A stretch of 64,000 bases of DNA from contig JAZAYU010000726.1 of the NCBI GenBank assembly GCA_038501625.1, positions 62,001-126,000 on the forward strand, read 5' to 3'. Origin of the DNA: Corbicula japonica (lineage: Eukaryota > Mollusca > Bivalvia > Venerida > Cyrenidae). How positions within the stretch are numbered: position 1 is the first letter of the stretch; each line of letters opens with the position of its first letter. The translations under genes were made by a program, and so were the position numbers. The notes below the pieces were generated by a model. The model had not been told where the DNA came from, searched no databases, and saw only the letters and a program-made list of their open reading frames with translations. Below are positions 1 to 13,114 of this stretch, in pieces.

Positions 1-625
1 AGAATGACATTTTGATTCTTAGTCTTGGTGAGAGTTGGCTCTGCCGAAGCTTTGACAATGTAGAAAAGAGGAAATATTATGCCAGTGGACGTATGAGGTT
101 ATGTGCCAGATTGCTAAATGCCCTCAAAGCTCAGCGTCAGAAAGCTGAACAAAAGGAGAATGAAGACACTTTTCAGACTATGTGGGACTTTTTAGTCCCT
201 TCAGAGTTTGACCACTTTGTAGCTGCGTCACTTGCTGTTAGCATGCCAAACATGGATGATATTGAAGATATGAGGGCCCTTCAAATGCGTTGAAGCTGAA
301 GTATGATATAAGACGACTTCTAAACGCAAAGTATGCATATATGTTGAGGTCGAGCAATGTCGATTCCGTGAAACTCAAAGCTGATGAACATTGAATGGGC
401 TGAAAGAGTTACAAAAGTAGCGCGAACTGTTTTACAGACCAGAAAATTGACAGAGAAAAATGAAATCCCAGCCCCTGGTGACGTTGAGATGTTAACAAAG
501 CATCTCGTTTCTGAACTTGAGAAAACAAAACTGTCCCCCGAGAATTACGGAAGACTAGTTCAGCTCTGCCAGACCAGACTTCTGTTGTTTAACAAGCGGC
601 GTTCTGGAGAACTAGAAGTGTTGGA
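1..625 (+). pseudogene. TE-associated uncharacterised gene, exon with two frameshifts
   Basis: Conceptual protein runs in frame from position 12 to about 290 (ending DMRALQMR then TGA). It continues in another frame from about 281 to 385 (SNALKLKYDIRRLL...KADEH) and returns to the first frame from 384 (NIEWAERV) to the end. The C-terminal part has the signature LLLFNKRRSGEL, which I recall from a large family of uncharacterised proteins in molluscs, corals and fish that is often found with mobile elements; no function is established to my knowledge. The last codons run into GTAAGT at 626, a good splice donor, so this is probably an internal exon whose 5' part lies before the window. Two shifts that restore the original frame indicate a decayed copy or base-calling errors. 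Confidence 0.5.
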
Positions 626-629
626 GTAA

Positions 630-2059
630 GTTTTTATAAGATTATTGCTTACTTAGCTTCATTATAAACTTATTTTTGATAGGACAAAAGAGATGTTTGA
701 TGATTAATCAAAGTAAATAGCTGACGAAAATTCTCGAGAGCTTTTCTGCTCACCTAGTTCATGCTTCTTACCAGTGAAAATCTTTGAAAATATTTAAGCT
801 CTTCTGAGCATGTTACAGCTTGACTAATATGTTGCGATATGGGCCATACATATTTAAAACCACCATGTTCTCTGTTAGAGAAGTAATACTGACAAAACAC
901 AGTGACTGCAAAGGAAGCTTTGCTCTATTTTACATTTTTACTAAGCTTGGACAACATTATATTTCTGAAATGTTGTTAGTTAACAAAATATCTATATAGA
1001 ATATGTAATTTGTAAGAAACCTTTTACATTTTATTTAAATAACTTGAATAAATGAAATGCAAGCTACATGCGATCAGGGGAATTACGCTTAGCTTAACAA
1101 GAGAGTTGTGAAAACGCCAACATGTAAAATCTAATTTAATATCATTATTGTAACTTTTAACGCCTGATACATGAAGAGTAAAATCATATAGTAAATTAAT
1201 AAGATTTTAGAAGAGCTTTTACCAAAGTACCATGAAACTTCTTAGCATGATTTTTCACAGCGAGGACACTATTTATTCAAAAGTTATTAAATAGATTTAT
1301 CAAATAGATTCTTAATCTAACTTCCGTGACACATACGAACTGAACATATAAATTGGTATAAAAATTCTACAACTGATTATCAAATATTTGAAAAGTATTG
1401 AATTTATAGAACAACAACAAAACTGTATGAGCAATAAAAAACAAATAAATTGAAAGAATTGACACACAAATAAATTGAGAGAATGGAAACACAGATGAAT
1501 TGAAAGGATTGAAACACAAATAAATTGAAATCAATCAAAGGCCGATTTGTGCCTTGTAAGAGGGTGAAGCTCTATTTTGAAGTATGCCGAATTTAGATCC
1601 AAAATGGAGAAAACCTTAGCATGCGATTCACCTAGTACATCAATAACAAAAACTCTTGTGAAATTACAACCATTTCTAAAAGCAACATTTTTTTACAATA
1701 ATTTGAAACAATTACCATTTTAAATGCGCGTCAATTTGTCAACAATTTTTACTAAACCATAACAGCAATGAATTTTTGTTACATGTGCCTACTCTGAGAA
1801 TCGATGAATACTTTTAATTTTCTTTATTGCCTACCTGAGCATAAAAACTTTTAAAATTGCCACATTCAATGATTTTAATGAAACAAATCTGATCATGTAA
1901 TAGTAAGGTTAGCAATAAATCTGTTGTCAACTGTGAATTATGCAACCAATATGCATAAAAGCATGTCCTTTGAGTCAGTGATTTGTCACATCAGCACACT
2001 CCATATAAACAAGATCAAATAAAGTTATTAAATTCCATTAAAACAGAGGTTTTAACTAC
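630..2059. other. AT-rich DNA with one minisatellite, no gene seen
   Basis: No ORF of useful length or recognisable motif is seen. The only structure is the short minisatellite near 1436-1535, listed separately. Confidence 0.5.
1436..1535. repeat. Short AT-rich minisatellite, about 3-4 imperfect units
   Basis: Imperfect units built on ACACAAATAAATTGAAAG and GGATTGAAACACAAATAAA follow one another at roughly 30-bp spacing. The units differ by substitutions and small indels. There is no associated gene. Confidence 0.6.
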
Positions 2060-2153
2060 CTTCTCTGATTGATGATGGCTTCTTGACCACCATGACCACC
2101 ATAGGTAGATCCTCTCCACAAGTTTCTACAAACTTTCTCTTCACATCATCGTC
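2060..2153 (-). CDS. Candidate orphan coding exon (minus strand)
   Basis: On the minus strand TTTGTGCAG precedes a 94-nt open stretch that ends at GAAG|GTAGTT, so both splice boundaries fit consensus. The single open frame reads DDDVKRKFVETCGEDLP then MVVMVVKKPSSIRE and ends in phase 1. The acidic/basic start and hydrophobic middle look protein-like, but I do not recognise a family. No partner exon is visible within a few kb on the minus strand, so it may be a remnant or an exon of a gene with long introns. A dispersed repeat starts only about 20 bp away. Chance occurrence cannot be excluded. Confidence 0.3.
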
Positions 2154-2171
2154 CTGCACAAATTAAACCAG

Positions 2172-2485
2172 TCTGGAGGATCAACATCTCTCTTAGCTCT
2201 CTCTCTTTGTGTTTTGTTCCTGACTTTAAAAACCTGGGATTATAATAACTGTGTGCTGTCTCTGTGCTTTATGTGGATTTATAACTAACTGTTTAATTTT
2301 TGTGCTTTGTGACTGTGTTTGTGTGTGACAATCTGTGGATAATTTGGCAAATTTAAAAGGATTATGGGGATTTTAATAAATTATTTAAAATAATTCATAA
2401 ATTTTTTGGTAAATTTTTGCTTAGTTTTATTTATGGCTAAAATTTTAGTTTAATTTAAATATCAAGCAATTCGTAATTTATAAAT
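2172..2485 (+). repeat. Dispersed repeat A, copy 1
   Basis: About 310 bp starting CTGGAGGATCAAC and ending CGTAATTTATAAA is about 85-90% alike to 36685-36998 by eye, with several small indels. In the second copy it directly precedes GC-rich coding-like DNA with a TatD domain, so it may be the 5' untranslated or promoter part of a retroelement. Here it stands alone. Confidence 0.75.
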
Positions 2486-5400
2486 ATATGAGATAACTAA
2501 ATCTAGGATAAATTCATTTTAAATTGATTTCGATCTATTAGGGATTAACGATCTATAATTCCTGGAAATTCACCTTTTTGATTGGAAATAACAGATAGTG
2601 TGAGTTAATTACTTATTTTTCTCCACATCTCTCCTATCTTTGCTTCCTGAACCTAAAAGTCAAAACCTTTTTTACCTACATCTATCAAACCCACCTTACC
2701 ACCTTCTCCCAAAAACCATTTTAAAGAGAACAGAAATTGTGACAAATTCGATATTATGTTCGTAGGTCATTTTCATGTATTCGTGACTTGCTAATTACTT
2801 TTATGTCGTTTTGTTATTATTATAAAACATGACTTCACGCATATATCTCGAGTGAACGACGGAAGTACACCTTAAAAACTGTCATCATGTCAAAATGATT
2901 CGTTCGGGTACTATGCGACCGTCTCGGGAAATTCTAAATTAAAGCCAGGCTAAGGACGGCAGAAAACAATTCACATTCGAACTCTTTTGGCAAGGGGAAT
3001 TCTAAATTACTAAATTATTATAAGGGGAACTTATGTCAGTCGGGATATATGCAAACAGAAATTATTGTTATTTGCTTATGGAAAAACTGTTCAGAAACTT
3101 TATTATAATTATTTGATCTATTAACTTTAGAAGTCGAAAGTAAATCTATTTAGAAACTTGAATCAGTGTTCGTTTAATATACACCTTGGATTAATTAACT
3201 ACTACGCTACAATATTTATATCAATTACATGTCTGAAATATGTACTTTCTAAACAAAAAATGTCCCTTTACTATAGTAAACGCCCGGCACCATTGTTTCT
3301 AAAATTTTCGGCAGACCGGTATAGCGTAATTTTAACACGGGCGTAATATTAACACGTTTTTTAGGTTTTGATGGTCTCGTTTAAAACTGAATTGTATTAC
3401 TACGGGATAGTACATTAGCACGAAAATTCGTCTTTGACATCATTAAATGTTGATTTAATGTTAACAAAATTCTATTGCATTCAAAATATTTGTTCCTATG
3501 AAATATCCGGTTGTCAATTTCGGGAATATCCGAGATTTTACGTTCAAAAATGGGCTTCGTAAAACAAAATGCGGAAAACTATAACAACAAATCATTCTTT
3601 ATAGTAATGAAGTGCTTATGCAAATTCATGCCTTTTAAACGTCAATTAAAAGCTTTAAAATGTCACATTTTTCCGTTATGGCTTAATTTCCGTTAGGTAT
3701 AAGAACTTGAAGTTACATCGTTTAGATTTATTAAACCTTCATTTACACTAAAAGATCATTTGGTTAAACAACTGTAGGTAAAGGTTTGAAAATATTACGT
3801 GTTAATAACACAAAAATAGTTGTCTGACGCCACTAACAGTTTTCATAACGGGTCTTTTTCACCTGCGGGACATCGGAAGATAATTCACTTCCGAGATTTT
3901 ATTGTTTGTTTTGTTATTTTGCTATATTATATTAAATCTGCTAATTTAAATCGTCTTAATTGTGACAAGAACATTTAAATCAGGGAAATGTTGGTTCATT
4001 ATTATAAAATGTGAATCTTTTTAACAATTTGCACAACAAATGTAAAATGTTAAAGGTGGATAAACATTAAATTTCATAAAAATAATGAATACATCAGAAA
4101 CATGTTTAAATCTAGAAAACAACACATCACATTGCAAGAATAATGCAACTGTTCTATTTGTAAAAATAAAACAAAAATATCAGATGAAAAGTTTCAAACT
4201 GCTATGTCGGTTGTTCATATATGTAAATATTTAATCGTAAGCTTTAGCTTTGGAATTGACCATTAGCAATTCAAATTACAAGTTTATATTCAATAATGTT
4301 TTAGATAACGGGACTGATGTAAGATTTCTAGAATGGGGGTTTGTTTGCGGTAGTTTTAGGCTGGTTACATGATAATTTCCAACTTTCGGACCAAAATCCA
4401 TGAAAATGAAATATTGCTATCCACAAAGGGGTCTAAATAACCCACTGAACCCCTTCAGGATTCACCGCTGAGATACGAAATCCCCTTGCTCTTTGACGAA
4501 CCAAGTTTAAATATTTAGCAATGATACGCCGGCTCACATCCATCCATCTGGGAGTGAGTGAGTACTAATGTCACTAGAGACATTTAATACTTCTGAATTC
4601 TAGAGATGCCAAGGATTTTGTCACCACCATTGTGTTACCATAATTATGTAAAATTGCACTGAACAGAGCATGTAAAACATTTAATGGTTATACAATAAAC
4701 TATAGTTTATGGTAAATCACAGAAGTGTGCTTGGAAATATGATTTGAAAATTTATCCTCAGGGATTCTAGCTGCTGAATCTCTAGGGTTATTTTCTCATA
4801 TTTATAGGGGACTTGAATTCAGTCAATCAATAGCCAACACAAACCTCATTCCAGGGGAAATAATGACTCTTTTAGTTAAAATTTTAGTGGTCAAAATAGG
4901 CATTTTGGAAATTTTAAGTCAGTGGGTCATCTCCCAGGTCAAAATGAACATCTGATCCTAAATAAAAAATATTTGGTCCCAGATGTCATTCACATGTTTG
5001 AGTTAATAAAGTAAATATATTTGCTTTTCCACTAAGCTAACTGCATGGACAGTGCCAGCAAATCAGTGATAAAATAAGTAATTTTTCATTTTAACTTTAT
5101 GCTGATTATTTTTAGAGGATCAGGTGTGAACAGTTTTTTTTTAAATTCTACTACATATCACTGAATGCAGTTAATAACCCCACAATACTGCTTTGTCAGA
5201 GTATACATAAAAAGGTGTGTTGCAATCATTTTCAGTGATTCCTATTATGGGTATCTTCAAAATATTTAAGTCAGTTATCCACAAATGCATAAAATCACAT
5301 CAAAACAACAAGAATTGTATGAATACTATACCCCTCCAGAAAAAAAAATGAACTAGTGACATTGGCAGGATTTCCAGAACGAAGCTTGTTAATGTGCAGT

Positions 5401-5776
5401 CTTAAGGTAGTTACGTGATAATTCCTTCTTTCTGGCCTAAATTCTCTGTAAAAATTAATGATAAATATTGCTGCCAACAATAGGGTTGGTGCAACCCCAC
5501 TGAACCCCCTCTGGATCTGCCCTTGGATGAGCCACATGAAAATTGTGTCAAAATAATCTAGACTTGATGCCAAACAAGTTTAACTTTAAATATCAATACA
5601 TTGTATATTCAAAACTGTATCCTACATCAACACATTTATAACAGAGATTGAACCATATTAAATAAGAAGTGTGGTCTATGGATAAAGTGTTGGACTCAAG
5701 ATCCTGCGGGTTTAAATGCTACCATCAATGAGATTTGTCTGCAGTTTCCCCAATCCACATTGGGCGCGAGTATTGT
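2486..5776. other. AT-rich DNA, no gene recognised
   Basis: Contains only short ORFs without recognisable motifs. Two stretches (about 4341-4485 and 5385-5530) resemble each other: both have a GTTAC-TGATAATT core, an AAATATTGCT segment and the phrase CCACTGAACCCC. They look like diverged copies of one dispersed element. Confidence 0.45.
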
Positions 5777-5789
5777 TTGCAACCCATGA

Positions 5790-7470
5790 TGAGCATTGTT
5801 AAAGCTGTCAACCCTGGTATCGAATGTTTTCTGTATGTTGATGATTTTTGTATCTGTTACAGATCAAAACACATGCATACCATTGAAAGACAACTCCAGC
5901 AAGTCTTAAATAATCTACATAAATGGTCAAACGAGAATGGGTTTAAATTCTCAAAGACCAAAACAAAATGTATGCATTTCTGTAATGTTCGTAAATTACA
6001 TTTAGATCCTGAATTAACCCTTGACAATACACCTATTGAAGTAGTAAAAGAGTTTAAATTTCTTGGACTTGTGTTTGATTCAAAACTAACGTTTATACCA
6101 CACATTAAATATCTCTCCGATAAATGTCAAAGAGCTCTTAATTTGATCAGAGTGGTATCCAGTATGGATTGGGGAGCAGATCGTGAAGTTCTTCTTAGAC
6201 TTTACAGATCTCTGATTAGATCTAAACTTGATTATGGGTGTATAGTTTATGGTTCTGCAAGGAATTCTTACATTAAAAAATTAGACACTATTCATAATCA
6301 GGGCCTTAGATTAGCGCTCGGAGCCTTCAGAACGTCTCCAATTGCTAGCCTGTATGCAGAAGCAAATGAACCATCTTTATATTTGAGAAGACAAAAACTT
6401 GGTCTACACTATTTTCTTAAACTGAAATCAAATCCAAAAAACCCGACCTACAAAACTGTATTTAGCCCAATGTACGACGATCTTTTCCAACAAAGGGAAA
6501 ATACTATTCCACCATTTAGCTTACGCAATAATCGGTACATTGAAAGTTTAAATGTAGACCTGAATGACATAGAAACCAATCAGATTCCAGACATTCCACC
6601 GTGGATCTGGAAATCCCCGCAATTTATTTATGACCTTGCTAAAAATAAAAAGGAAACAACAATTCCGGAAATATTTAAAATTCAATACAATGAAATTAAA
6701 CAACACTTTTATAATTATGAATATATTTACACAGATGGATCAAAACAAAACAACAGAGTAGCTGCTGCAGCTGTTACAGAAGATAAAACTTTTTCTTTTC
6801 GTCTTCCTGATAACTCTAGTGTCTTTTCAGCTGAACTTAAGGCGATTGAACTAGCACTAAATCAAATTGAAACTGAAGGTTATATGAGATATCTTATTTT
6901 CACGGACTCTTTGTCTGCTATGCAAGCTCTTGATTATGAAAATACTGAAAACCCTCTTGTTGTCAATTTATTACAGAAGATTTCTTACCTCCTGCAGGAA
7001 TCCGATATAATATTCTGTTGGCTTCCTGGTCATATTGGTATTCAGGGAAATGAAGCAGCAGATAAGGCTGCAAAAACAGCACTTAATAATGAGATTTTAC
7101 CATTCAAAGTCCCATATTGTGATTTTAAACCCCTTGTTAACAGTTTTGTAAAAACTGTCTGGCAAACATCATGGGAAGATCCTTTGAATCATAACAACAA
7201 GTTATTCTCTATAAAACCTGTTTTAGGAGAATGTCCATTATCTTCTAGATCATCACGAAGAGAAGAAATTGTTCTTTGTCGCATTCGTACTGGACATTCT
7301 TATCTTACACACTCATATCTTTTAAAGGGGGAAGAAGCCCCACAATGTATACCTTGTTTTACTGATCTTACCCTTAGTCATATTTTTATTCACTGTGTGG
7401 ACCTTGCACACATTTGAAATAAATATTTTAATGTTCAAACCATGTCTGACCTATTTAATACAGGTGTTGG
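5790..7470 (+). pseudogene. LINE ORF2 remnant: reverse transcriptase C-terminal half plus RNase H
   Basis: The element-derived frame starts just after the left target-site duplication with SIVKAVNPGIECFLYVDDF. YVDD is the catalytic box of reverse transcriptase; KFLGLVFDSKLTFIPHI and KLDYGCIVYGSA are the usual thumb-region motifs. A type I RNase H domain follows, with YTDGSK, FSAELKAIELAL, FTDSLSAMQAL and LPGHIGIQGNEAADKAA giving the D, E, D and H/D catalytic positions. RT plus RNase H points to an I/Nimb- or Jockey-like lineage. The open frame ends at TGA 7415-7417 (DLAHI*). The sequence after it, NKYFNVQTMSDLFNTG, is still typical of the family C-terminus, so the TGA is a nonsense change, probably of CGA. 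N-terminal endonuclease and RT fingers are absent through truncation. Dead copy. Confidence 0.88.
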
Positions 7471-7503
7471 TTGACTGACTGTCCTGTCCGAATACTCGTG
7501 CAG

Positions 7504-7893
7504 TTAGTCAACGAACATTTGAATCACATGTATCACACCATAATTTTATCATATTTTACTTGTAATTTTACATTCAACTAAGCGTGAATCTTACTGTTAT
7601 TTTACTGTTATTTAACGTATATTTTGCATTTTATTTTTACTGCGCCCAAAATGACCTCAGATGTCGACGGGCCGTAAAATCCCATTCATTCATTCATTCT
7701 TTAGTCAACGAACATTTAAATCACATGTATCACACCATAATTTTATCATATTTTACTTGTAATTTTACATTCAACTAAGCGTGTATCTTACTGTTATTTT
7801 ACTGTTATTTAACGTATATTTTGCATTTTATTTTTACTGCGCCCAAAATGACCTCAGATGTCGACGGGCCGTAAAATCCCATTCATTCATTCA
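7504..7893 (+). repeat. Tandemly duplicated LINE 3' UTR with CATT tails
   Basis: Two units, 7504-7700 and 7701-7893, are almost identical from TTAGTCAACGAACATTT to the CATTCATT tail. The first tail reads CATTCATTCATTC, the second CATTCATTCATT. The duplication lies inside a single pair of target-site duplications. Confidence 0.9.
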
Positions 7894-7906
7894 TTGCAAC
7901 CCATGA

Positions 7907-10900
7907 AGCAGTCATCGAGCAGAATATAAGCTGGAAAAACTTGTTTCATATAAATCAACTTTAACAAATAAGTTTAAACTAAACCATATTAAACTTTGGT
8001 CAAAATAATCTACATTTGATTTAAGCATATGTTGAAAGTTTCAAGTCATTACCTAGAAAACTGTTAAAGAAGACACTTTACAGCTTCAACAAGTTTTTTA
8101 ATAAAGTAAATTAGCAACATAAAAATTATGTAATGATCACCTAGAAAAAGATGTTTGAAGTTTCAAGTAAATATTTTTAATACTGTAGAAGAAACCCCTT
8201 TTCAACGAATAATGAACTGGGCAAAATGAACAATATTTTTAATGTCACCAACATGTTTATTTACACTTAATGTAGGTTGAACCCTTATTTCCATGGGATT
8301 TGGCTGTTATCCAATCGGCAAACAGTGTAGGCCCATGTGTATCAAATACCTGAAATCAGTTTAAATGCAAAATGCACTTTAACTTAAATTCCACTAAAAC
8401 CATTATTAACAACTGTTGAATTACAGTACACATTGCATAGTTTAACTCTGTAAGTATAAAAATATCTTCATCAAAATTGCAATTTTCAGTTTTCGTAACT
8501 CCAACGTTTCCAGTTATAAACTCCAACTGACTTAATAAAATATCACTGATTGTTCAACCCTTCACTTCAAGGATAAAGCTGATATCCCATGGACAAACAG
8601 TGTAGATCCAGATCAGGTGACACATCTGGGCTATCTGATCATGATCTATAATGTTCCCTTTTTCATTCATTAGGTTATTTCTTACCAAGAAGCAAACAGT
8701 GTAAATACTGGTCAGATGGCACAGTTGATCTAGATCTACAATGTTTGCACATGTGATATGAAATTTACAAGGTTTTAGATTGTGTTGAGATGGAACAAGA
8801 AGGAACATCTAAACAGATCCTGGCAAATACTTTTGACTATTTCTAATGGGTGATATAATTACAAGTGTTGAGATCTGAGATAAGATCACTCTTATTTTTG
8901 GAGCTTTTAGCTCAAGATTTCTAAACTATTGAGAGAATAGGACACTATTGCTATGGGGATGCTGTGTGGCCCAGTGGTTAATGTATTTGGCTGGCAATAA
9001 CAGGCTTCTCACTGCTCACTGTTGAAGTCAGAATATTTCGTTACGAGAGCTATCGGCATTAGCTTAAGGTAATTCTTCCTAGGTCTAAAAGATAATGCCT
9101 GAATAAATCTGGATTCTTCTTTAACCTGGATAACCTGAAATTCCTCACCAAGTTTTGCACTTGTAGGAGCTAGGACAGCTCCAATGTTATAAATCTTAGT
9201 ATGGAAACCAAGCTCTGACCTCAGGTTGCTCACTGGTTAATTTTGAGATTTTACCCCATTTTCAACCAGTCATATTGCTGAGATCTGAGACTGGTCTTCC
9301 ATGCTCAGTTTAATATCTAAAAGCAATTTAATCAATGGGATGGCATTTCCTCACCAGCTTAGCTGGTATTGTCTGGGACTATACAGTTCTGTACATCTTC
9401 CAAACAAAAAAAAACACACTGTAATTTTATCATGTAATCCTCTTTTTAGTGCTTAGAAAAGATACATTTGTCACATTTATGATCAGTGTAGACCCTAGTC
9501 ATCCTGTATATTTGTAGAGTTAAATCAGTTTACACTAATCAATATTCAGTTAACAAATTTCAGTAAAATGCTACTATGAACAATAAATATTTTATGTACT
9601 TGGTTTGGACAGATAATTCAATTGGTATTGAATTGCACCAGCAGTTTTCATTTCCATTTGCATTCTACTCATTAGAATGAGTAATGTGCAGAGTGATTAA
9701 AAATCTAAGGAATTAAAATGAACATTTCAGTAACTTTTTGTTAGTTTTGTTGTGTATATTGTTATGTATTTTGATATTAATCTAACTTGACACATTCTAT
9801 GATGTTGTACTCATTAAAATAATTTGATTCATATTTTATAATTGCACCTCTTTTCTCAATAATTAACAGCCTTCACAAATGTATCTCGGACTTGTTTTTT
9901 TATTAATTACCTTAAGGTCATCCTTAAGCCTTAAATTCATTAAAAATATTTTTTTTTCATGACAAATTCATAGAAAAGAGAATTGTGTTACCTACATGTA
10001 AAAGAATATTGAAAAATTACCCCCAAAAATCATTTTATTTTTAATAATTTTTTAAATATGTTATGGGTACATTTCCTCCCATTTACATATATGAAATTTT
10101 CAATGTAGATCCTGATCAGCTGGCACACCTGTGTATTTTGGCTGTATACAATTTCAATTACAACCAACATTTTAAAACAATCTGTTAACTATCAGATATA
10201 GTTTTACTTGCAAAATTAAAAAAAAAAACTTTTATTAAAAAACAAACTTTTTGTGCAAGTTGATATAATAATATTTTAGCTAATAACTATAGGTGTCATT
10301 TCCAATTGTTATTTCTTATAGTATCTGAATGCACAGGTGCAGTATGGTCCTTATTCAGTGCCCTGCTGTGTTTATTTGTCACAGCAAGTATCCAAATACT
10401 GGTAATTCACTAGGGTGGTGTCAATAGAATTTTGAAAATTTAATTCATAAACTATTTCTTTCTTTTTGAATAGTATGCTCGTAAGACTTAAGTGTGAAAT
10501 AAAGTTAAAAATCTACACTATAAGAACAGTTCATTTAAACATTTATATCACTAAGAATTTGTTCTTTAATGTGCCATTTTCTATAACTGCTTAACATGTT
10601 TTATCTATTACAACTGGGAAATAAATTTTATCAAGCAATATACACATTTATAAATTTATCTATCATGATGCAGATTTTCCATTATTTTGTATTTCCTCAT
10701 AATAAATTATTTGATATTTAATATAGAAAATCAAATTATAACATGTTTAGTATCAAAATGTTCCTTATTTTAAGAGCAATGTAATTATGTGATACTTGAA
10801 ATGTAAAATTAGAAAATTAATATTAATATATTGTAAAAATACTAATTTTGTAAGTTGTTGAAAAGGAAAAATTTATAGAACTCTTTCATTATTTTAAGTA

Positions 10901-11741
10901 AAGTAAATCGAGAACATGAAGCAAAACTTGATATCTGATTAAATATATTTTATTTCCTTTGAATTGTAAGAAACTATCACCTGTTATCAATCTGAAGCTT
11001 TTATCACCTTTTGTTGAAATGTGCTTTAGGTCTTACTTTTCTTAATCTGTCTAAATCTCAATTGTTAAGTTGTAAATTTCAATTTTTGAAAAAGGTATAT
11101 AAACTGATTTTTCTAGGCAACATTATCAAAAACTTTGTGAATGAATTAACTAAAACTGTGTGACTAAATTAAATCGTACTTTGTGAAAACTTTGTAAACT
11201 GTTTAAAAGGACTTGGTGAAGTTTAAAGTTAAAAAAGGGGAAATTGAGCTAGAAATCTTAAGACATTACTTTGTGAAACAAAACTGTTACTTTGAAAATT
11301 GTTATTGTGGATTTATTTTATAAACGGAAAATAAAAAGGTTAGAAACCTTAAAAGACTTTGTGTAGAACAAACAACTACTCTGTGTGCAACAAGAATAAA
11401 CCCGTGTAACACCAGCCGTTCAAATAAGAGCTCACTGCAGAAGAAGAGAATAATTACGCAAAAGCGTTTGTCAACTAAAAACTCTTCATAATAAATCTGC
11501 TATTGCAATGTACTTCTCCCAACAATATAGACAATATGAATGGGCTATTTTTAATGAAACAACTGCAAACAATTTTTGAACAGTCATCCACTATTACATA
11601 ATCATCAATACATCTTATTTTTTTTTAATATGGCTTTATACAGAATTTTATAAATAAGGCATTCTGGAACAGGCAGTCCCCAACTTAAATATCCAAAATT
11701 ATAAAGTGAGTTGAACAAATCATTGCTGAGAAATTTATGCA
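7907..11741. other. AT-rich DNA, one degenerate MITE, no gene recognised
   Basis: A degenerate member of the GATCCAGATCAG MITE family lies at about 8549-8790 (TGTAGATCCAGATCAG, then TTAGGTTATTTCTTACC). The rest shows no ORF with recognisable motifs and no tRNA-like or rRNA-like sequence. Confidence 0.45.
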
Positions 11742-11990
11742 TTAACCATTTCCTCCATAGATACACCGTAATTGCATGGAAAAATAGTTAAGATCCAGAT
11801 CAGCCGGCATATCTGTGCCGTCTGATCTGACAGGATCTAAACTGACTGTTCGTTTTTTTTTTAATTTGTTAGGTTATTTCTGACAAAAATGCGACCAGTG
11901 CAGATTCTGATCACATTGCACTGATGTGCTGCCTGATCTGGATCTATACTGGTCACACATGGGTAAAAAGGTGTAAATATAAAGGGTTAA
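11742..11990. mobile_element. PiggyBac-like MITE (TTAA ends, GATCAG family)
   Basis: TTAACCATTTCCTCCATAG at the left end and AAAGGGTTAA at the right give terminal inverted repeats abutting TTAA at 11742-11745 and 11987-11990. The interior has the palindromic GATCCAGATCAGCCGGC block and TTAGGTTATTTC found in all copies in this window. TTAA duplications with CCC-starting ends are the piggyBac pattern. There is no coding capacity. Related copies lie at 38424, 46842 and 49879. Confidence 0.75.
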
Positions 11991-13114
11991 TGTCAATGGT
12001 AACTGTTACTGATAACTAGACAGTCACACAAGAAAAGTTCTTCAAATCTGATATTTTATTTCATTTATGAGTAGATTTTAATGGTCTATTTTATCTGTTA
12101 TAAGTAGGGATTAAATGATGATAGATTATAAATGAAAATCTATCGTTTATAGGAGAGATTTTCGATAATCGGTTACAAAGTTTCATAATCAATCATCGAT
12201 TTTCTGTTGTTTAAGCGGCTCACAAGGGAAATCACTGTAGCAGAGAACAGTGTTGGATATATGACATAGATCAGTGTTAATTTGGTTTTAAATAAGCTTT
12301 GGCTTATGTTCTCCCACTAAGTATTTCAAGAATAAGACTCCTGTACCTGCAGCCTACACCCTATATCAGATACAGTTACAAATTACTACACAATACCTGC
12401 AGCCTGTGGGCTAGAAATGTGGTTCCTGTAAGTGATTATTCATACCAGAAAATACACTGATATCCTTTCGTGATTATACAGTAGTTCTATACAGGCCGTC
12501 ATTTCACGATGGTAGGGACCCCATTCCCCTCCCAAATTAATATATGTTTTCCCTATTTCTAAAACAATATAATAACAAATGATGAGTATTTTTGTTGGTA
12601 GAAAATTAATAAAGAATTCTTATAAATAAAATTTTTCTTCATTAAAGCAATATGTGCAGATTGTACAATGTTATTGTAAATGCTTCAATTATGTATTCCA
12701 CGACTGATCGAAAAGGGTTGTTTGATTATTTCCAATGATCAATTACGATTTTTAACCATTTAAGAAACCCTAGTTATAAGACCTTTTGGGTTTCAATAAA
12801 AGGGACTATTTCATGACTGTCTAAGTCTTACTCATAACCAGTTAACTTATACTGTACTAGTGTGATTGGATCAAGATTGATGAAGACTGATTAAAGGCTT
12901 TCCAAGTTAGTGGATAGTGCTTATATGATCAGAATTCAGTAAATGCCATAACTCCAAAGCCCCGGAAGCAATTTGTCTTGCTATTGAATTTGCCCTGGTT
13001 ATCATGGCCATAAACTATATGACAAAGTTTGTTGAAGATTACACAAGTTCTAAAGATTACGGTACTTAAGTTAAAGAGCAGACAACTTTGACTCTCCTCT
13101 GTTCCTAACAGATG
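11991..13114. other. Unassigned AT-rich DNA
   Basis: No ORF with recognisable motifs was seen. A stretch near 12115-12205 holds several diverged copies of AATCTATCG / TTTTCGATAATC, but no clean repeat unit. Confidence 0.4.

Larger units (their letters stand above)
5777..7906 (+). mobile_element. 5'-truncated non-LTR retrotransposon (LINE) with 13-bp target-site duplication
   Basis: The same 13 bases, TTGCAACCCATGA, occur at 5777-5789 and 7894-7906 and bracket the element, which is direct evidence of a LINE-type insertion. The 5' end is truncated inside the reverse transcriptase. The 3' end finishes in CATT repeats. The 3' untranslated region is tandemly duplicated (7504-7700 and 7701-7893, about 197 bp each), with each unit ending GACGGGCCGTAAAATCCC followed by CATT repeats. 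A 32-bp piece of this same 3' end is inserted at 38573-38604, so the family has been active in this genome. Confidence 0.92.

Noticed and set aside
11030..11420. Possible LTR (repeated ACTTTGTGAAA phrases and AATAAACCCGTGTAACACC)
   Set aside because: No second copy, no target duplication and no primer-binding site or polypurine tract could be identified.
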